Source of the DNA: Shewanella maritima
GTDB lineage: Bacteria; Pseudomonadota; Gammaproteobacteria; Enterobacterales; Shewanellaceae
Reading direction: 5' to 3'
Length of the DNA: 64,000 nucleotides
Assembly (NCBI RefSeq): GCF_004295345.1
Contig: NZ_CP036200.1
Span: 4,465,501 to 4,529,500 of the forward strand
Positions 60,285-64,000 of this stretch are shown piece after piece. Under the pieces are notes generated by a model, which was not told the DNA's origin, did no database searches, and saw only the letters and a list, made by a program, of their open reading frames with translations. The stretch's first letter is position 1; each line of letters starts with the position of its first letter. The position numbers and the translations under genes are program-made.

Positions 60285-62924
60285 TTAACGTTGCTGCTCA
60301 GGTGACCAATCTTGCCATTCCTTGTTCATTTTATGGTGCAGGATAAAGCGTGAGCCTGAGGTGAGTTTGTTGTTATCGGTTGTGATCTCTTCAGTCACTA
60401 CTGAGATGCCACCTGCTAGCAAGGTTTCTAATGACCCTGTTTCGATTTGCGCGCCAGAGAATAAGCCTACTTCTAGCTTGATCCCAGATGCATCCCAGAA
60501 CTTACTACTTTGGTTTATCAAGAAAGTGTATTCTTTTTCAATGTGGCCAAAAATTTCCACATGACTGCCACTGCTACTTAGTTGGTAACCGTCGATTTGA
60601 CCAATGGCAATGCCGCGGTAAAACACAGGTGTGCCTTGTTTAATTGAGCCGAGTTGTTCATCTTTTAGGACGAAATCAACCGAGCCAGATGGGCGATGGG
60701 AATCAAACTTGGATTCAAGGTTAACCTTAAAACTACGGGCTTTGGTATCGGCGCTACCTGGTAGTACTCCAAGATAAGGGCCGGTAATTAAAGTATCAGG
60801 AGCTTCTATGCCAGCAAGCGAAATGCTGGCATCAACAATATAGTATTCACTGTCGGACTTACTGAAGTGATCAGCGTATTCACCATATAAATAAGCGTTT
60901 GCCTGAATGAATGCTAAGTCACTTTGTAGCTTGACTTGTTTCACAAAGCCGATTTGGTGCCCTTGATAACGAATAGCTGCGTTGTCATTGAGTTTGACAC
61001 TAGCCGGCACAGTAAGAGTGACCAGTTGCGCTTGACGCATGGCAAGCTGTTTATCTTCATAAAGCAACCCTTTAGCGCTTGGTTGAACCTCTATGCCTTC
61101 ATCTATCATGCCGAGAGAAATGCTACCTTTAATTGCGCCGGCCAAAGGCGCTACGTCGACTTCTACGCCCGCAAGTGACGCATTTACGCTAAGGGCGTTG
61201 TTACGCCAAAAAACGGTACGTTCATTTATCAACTTTTTATATTTGGGCTCAATAGCCAACTCAAACTCGAAGCTATCTTGCTCGGCTATCCAGTCAATAC
61301 GGTTGATATGGCCGATCACCATTTTCTTGTAGTAGATAGGAGAATCCACAGACAAGTCAGCACCGTTGTTGGCGCTTAAACTCAGTTTGTGCATTTTTGC
61401 CAGTCTAAATTCATCTTGTGCGACATCACCTGACTCGTACAGCTTCATTTGCGCATTTGCTTGTACACTCTCACCTTTAAAGCTAGGTATTAAACTAATT
61501 GCACCCTTCATAAACGTATTAATATCGCGGGTTTTGACACTTACCTCATCAAGCGATGCCTTTATGTCTAAAGCCGCTTCATGAACGAAGTAACTTCCTT
61601 GGGTAAGTAGCTTTTTATATTCAGGGTAAATCTCAATTTGATAGCTAACTTTATTGAAATCGTCACTCAATGCTATATCTAGTACTTCACCGATAGGCAA
61701 CTGTTTATAGCGAATTTGCGCGCCAACGCTGACACCTGTGTGAATGTCAGCACTTAATGTGAGTGGTAGTTTGTCTGCTAGTAATAAGTCAGGTTGCTCA
61801 GCTTGCAGTTCAAAGTAAGCCGGTAATGATTCTTTGCTGTTACCAGGTAAAATATTGATGACATGGCCTGTAACAAGACGTGAAAGATGTTTGACTTCAT
61901 CAAGGGAGATGTGCGCGCCAGCAAGCCAGAACTGACTGTCTGCGGTTAGTAGCCCTTGGTATTCTTGCTCAAGCTTGGCATCCACAGCAACCTTGTCACC
62001 GTCAAGGGTAACCTGAGTGACTTCACCGACCGTTAGTCCGCGGTAAACAATTTGCGTACCTTTACTTACATCATCGCCAGTGTCGATTTTGAATTTTAAT
62101 TCAATACCGTCAATGGCGAGTTCTTGTGAGTCGTATAATTGGTATTGATCGCCATAAGTGGCTTGTTCACCGTCGCCTGAGCTAAAGCTAATGCCGCCGG
62201 CAAGAATAGATGCAATACTTTCGGTGTTAACGCTAATGCCTGACAAAGACGCGTCAACTTTTAACCCTGAAACATTCCAAAAGCGTGAGTCTTGTTTAAC
62301 TAGGTGAGCGTATTGATCTTCAATAAAGCTATTGATGATGATGGTTTTATCGTCTTGAAGATGAAAGCTAACGACATTACCAACAGGAATTTGTCTGAAG
62401 AAAAGTGGTGAGCCAACGTCAAGTGAGCCAAGCTTATCCGCCTTTAACGAAATCACCATTCCCCGAGAACCTGGAAGAATAGCTGGTGCAGATTGCTTGG
62501 CAACAAAGTCTGTAGTGGCTTTACCTTCACCTGGCTGAACCGCGATATAATTTCCCGAGAACAAGGTGTCTAGTCCTTCAATTCCAGTGATACTTGCCTT
62601 TGGTTTAACCAGCCAAAATTGACTGCTTTCGTTTAAAAATGGCTCTGAACGGTAGTCCATTAATACACGCACATTTACCCCGACCAAGTCATCATCGAGA
62701 CTAATGTCAGTCACTTTACCTACGGTGAGACCTTGGTATTTGACTAGGGTTTTACCAATTTCGATACCAGCGGCATTTGGGAAGTGAATCTGAATTTCAA
62801 CGCCGGCTTCTTTTACGCTTTTATATCCAAGCCAGGCAGCCAGTACAAGCGCAACAATAGGTAACAGCCATACTGGAGAGAATAATTTCTTTTTAACGAT
62901 CTTAGGTGATTCACTTTGCGTCAT
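60285..62924 (-). CDS. letB: LetB (YebT), seven-MCE-domain lipid transport tunnel
   Basis: 879 residues, close to E. coli LetB (877). One membrane anchor (about 25-45) and then seven tandem MCE domains, each with a recognisable V-Y-G-I-variant start (KTLVKYQGLTVGKV, SPLFFRQIPVGNV, TQIVYRGLTVGEV, AQIRYKQLPIGEV, SPIYYKKMVIGHI, AAIRYQGHQIGFV, TPVFYRGIAIGQI). The rings stack into a tunnel that spans the periplasm. I start it at the ATG at 62924, overlapping the end of the letA gene by 14 bases; the longer frame from 62963 adds an unlikely lead. Confidence 0.96.
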   Translation of the reverse strand: MTQSESPKIVKKKLFSPVWLLPIVALVLAAWLGYKSVKEAGVEIQIHFPNAAGIEIGKTLVKYQGLTVGKVTDISLDDDLVGVNVRVLMDYRSEPFLNESSQFWLVKPKASITGIEGLDTLFSGNYIAVQPGEGKATTDFVAKQSAPAILPGSRGMVISLKADKLGSLDVGSPLFFRQIPVGNVVSFHLQDDKTIIINSFIEDQYAHLVKQDSRFWNVSGLKVDASLSGISVNTESIASILAGGISFSSGDGEQATYGDQYQLYDSQELAIDGIELKFKIDTGDDVSKGTQIVYRGLTVGEVTQVTLDGDKVAVDAKLEQEYQGLLTADSQFWLAGAHISLDEVKHLSRLVTGHVINILPGNSKESLPAYFELQAEQPDLLLADKLPLTLSADIHTGVSVGAQIRYKQLPIGEVLDIALSDDFNKVSYQIEIYPEYKKLLTQGSYFVHEAALDIKASLDEVSVKTRDINTFMKGAISLIPSFKGESVQANAQMKLYESGDVAQDEFRLAKMHKLSLSANNGADLSVDSPIYYKKMVIGHINRIDWIAEQDSFEFELAIEPKYKKLINERTVFWRNNALSVNASLAGVEVDVAPLAGAIKGSISLGMIDEGIEVQPSAKGLLYEDKQLAMRQAQLVTLTVPASVKLNDNAAIRYQGHQIGFVKQVKLQSDLAFIQANAYLYGEYADHFSKSDSEYYIVDASISLAGIEAPDTLITGPYLGVLPGSADTKARSFKVNLESKFDSHRPSGSVDFVLKDEQLGSIKQGTPVFYRGIAIGQIDGYQLSSSGSHVEIFGHIEKEYTFLINQSSKFWDASGIKLEVGLFSGAQIETGSLETLLAGGISVVTEEITTDNNKLTSGSRFILHHKMNKEWQDWSPEQQR

Positions 62925-63558
62925 TTTGAGGTTCCAAACGATCCCATAGTAAGCGAGTATCAAGTACTTTCGCTGCTAATTGTGTCAGCAATATAACTAG
63001 TGCAAATGCGGTAGCTGCTGGGGCGGGTTTTGCATCGAGAAGCTGCCCCATATTAACCAAAGCTACGGTAATAGAAATAACAAACAAATCTAACATCGAC
63101 CAGCGGCCAATCCATTCAATTATATGAAAGCCTACCATTAATTTCTTCTTAGAAACTGGTAAGTTAAAGCTAATCGCTGTTAAATAAATCGCAAGTCCAA
63201 TGATTTTTAGCCATGGCACCAACACACTGGCGGTAAATACAATGATGGCAATCGGGATCATGCCAGTTTTTACCAGGTGTACGGTGCCACTGAAAATGGT
63301 GTCATTAGTAACGACGCCGCGATTAGTAATCAATGTAATTGGATAAATGTTGGCAAGCACCAACAAGATAACCGCTGTGATTAGTAAAGCCCAGCTTTGG
63401 CCGATACTCGCATAATTTCGAGTTGCTAACGGGGCATGACAGCGGGTACAAGAGCCGTTACTTGTTAGGTTTATCTTGCGGCAGACTTTACAAAGGCATA
63501 AGCCCTTATTCATACCTTGAATCTGTGTTTGATTGTCTAGGGAAGAGCTAGTTGTCAT
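62911..63558 (-). CDS. letA: LetA/PqiA-domain protein, second half-protein
   Basis: 215 residues. A zinc-ribbon-like Cys pair set (CKVCRKI then CTRCHAPL, about 23-45) and four transmembrane helices with ANIYPI, GMIPIAIIVF and IEWIGRWSMLDLFV, the marks of one PqiA domain. E. coli LetA (YebS) has two such domains in one chain; here they are two overlapping genes (11-base overlap). Works with LetB. Confidence 0.9.
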   Translation of the reverse strand: MTTSSSLDNQTQIQGMNKGLCLCKVCRKINLTSNGSCTRCHAPLATRNYASIGQSWALLITAVILLVLANIYPITLITNRGVVTNDTIFSGTVHLVKTGMIPIAIIVFTASVLVPWLKIIGLAIYLTAISFNLPVSKKKLMVGFHIIEWIGRWSMLDLFVISITVALVNMGQLLDAKPAPAATAFALVILLTQLAAKVLDTRLLWDRLEPQNDAK

Positions 63559-64000
63559 CTAACAAGCCCCACATATGTTCAAGGTTGTACTCTCGTTGTA
63601 AAAACAACAGCAATAAAAATAACATGGTAAAACAAAACGTGCCCATGCCCATGTGTACGTCGGCAAAATCAGACAGCTGGAAAGCCGAAACTAAAAAACT
63701 CAACACGTATATTTCAAGCATGGTTAACTGTGATAACAGCCCTTGCTGTTTAAGTAGCATCCGCAGAGTTTTCTTACCAAGTTCTAAATGCAGGGCAAAT
63801 TTTGCAATACATACTTGCGCGAGTATTGAGCTAAGTAGTAACAAGGGCGCGATTACCGCTGATATCGCGACCGCGACTCCAACAACCCAATAACCTTGGT
63901 CGCCCACAGCGATTGCAGCTTGAAATGCTGTGGTGTTACGTATGCTGCCAAGGAAGTGGATTTCAAGCACTGGTAGCAAGTTGGCGGGGAAAAACATAAT
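63548..64000 (-). CDS. letA: LetA/PqiA-domain protein, first half-protein (cut by window end)
   Basis: The visible 149 residues begin inside the first transmembrane helix (MFFPANLLPVLEI, a PqiA mark) and run to the stop at 63548. The reading frame stays open to the window end, so the true start and the first Cys motif lie beyond 64000; the Met at 63997 is internal. The conserved LTMLEIYVLSFLVS is the counterpart of SMLDLFVISIT in the second protein. Confidence 0.88.
   Translation of the reverse strand: MMFFPANLLPVLEIHFLGSIRNTTAFQAAIAVGDQGYWVVGVAVAISAVIAPLLLLSSILAQVCIAKFALHLELGKKTLRMLLKQQGLLSQLTMLEIYVLSFLVSAFQLSDFADVHMGMGTFCFTMLFLLLLFLQREYNLEHMWGLLDDN

Overview
The window looks like a chromosomal segment of a Shewanella-type marine gammaproteobacterium (Alteromonadales). 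The main grounds are the gene order around cspD-clpS-clpA-infA-bpt-aat, the block icd/rluE-nudJ-mnmA-hflD-purB, the divergent ppsR/ppsA pair followed by a YdiJ-type dehydrogenase, a leucine dehydrogenase and a monomeric (large) isocitrate dehydrogenase. This is an assignment from recalled gene content, not from a search. No rRNA, tRNA, CRISPR array, prophage or transposase gene was seen.

Layout. 1-9.5 kb (mostly minus strand): a frameshifted periplasmic binding protein; the YnbE/YdbH envelope pair; a three-gene operon (LuxR-type response regulator, DUF938 methyltransferase, hexose-6-phosphate mutarotase); a hotdog acyl-CoA thioesterase; a periplasmic histidine phosphatase; a SIMPL protein. 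Two copies of a 280-290 bp foldback element with terminal inverted repeats lie just behind two of these genes. 9.7-13.7 kb: a membrane HD-GYP protein, a Gdx-type guanidinium exporter under a clear guanidine-II riboswitch, a DAHP synthase, and the PEP synthase regulator ppsR, which carries a one-base frameshift. 13.8-20.4 kb (plus strand): ppsA, the YdiJ-type dehydrogenase, a DUF1285 protein and a MarR regulator. 20.5-26.7 kb: a diguanylate cyclase; an overlapping operon of two DUF1538 membrane proteins, a P-II-like protein and a CBS protein; a TPR/TonB-C protein; a second CBS protein.

26.8-31.6 kb holds an overlapping gene pair that looks like a phosphate-stress lipid-remodelling operon: a PlcP-type phospholipase C and an OlsF-type ornithine-lipid synthase, preceded by a candidate Pho box. 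Leucine dehydrogenase and a DUF4826 protein follow. 31.7-40.9 kb is housekeeping: roxA, purB, hflD, mnmA, nudJ, rluE, then icd behind a 522-bp structured leader, and cspD. 41.1-45.9 kb is a complete N-degron set: the adaptor ClpS, the unfoldase ClpA, and the two leucine-adding transferases Aat and Bpt, with infA between. 45.9-57 kb: a glycine-zipper protein, a basic Lys/Ala-rich protein, a Nif3-like protein, metG, mrp, udk, pabC-mltG-tmk-holB-pilZ-ycfH. 57.3-64 kb: rsmF, an SpmA-SpmB fusion, and the LetB/LetA (YebT/YebS) lipid-transport system, with letA split into two genes and the first cut by the window end.

Two genes (73-836 and 12902-13713) are each broken by what looks like the loss of one base in a homopolymer run, which may be sequence error rather than decay. 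The points most worth a second look are the DUF1538/P-II/CBS operon, the plcP-olsF operon with its Pho box, the foldback elements, and the icd leader.
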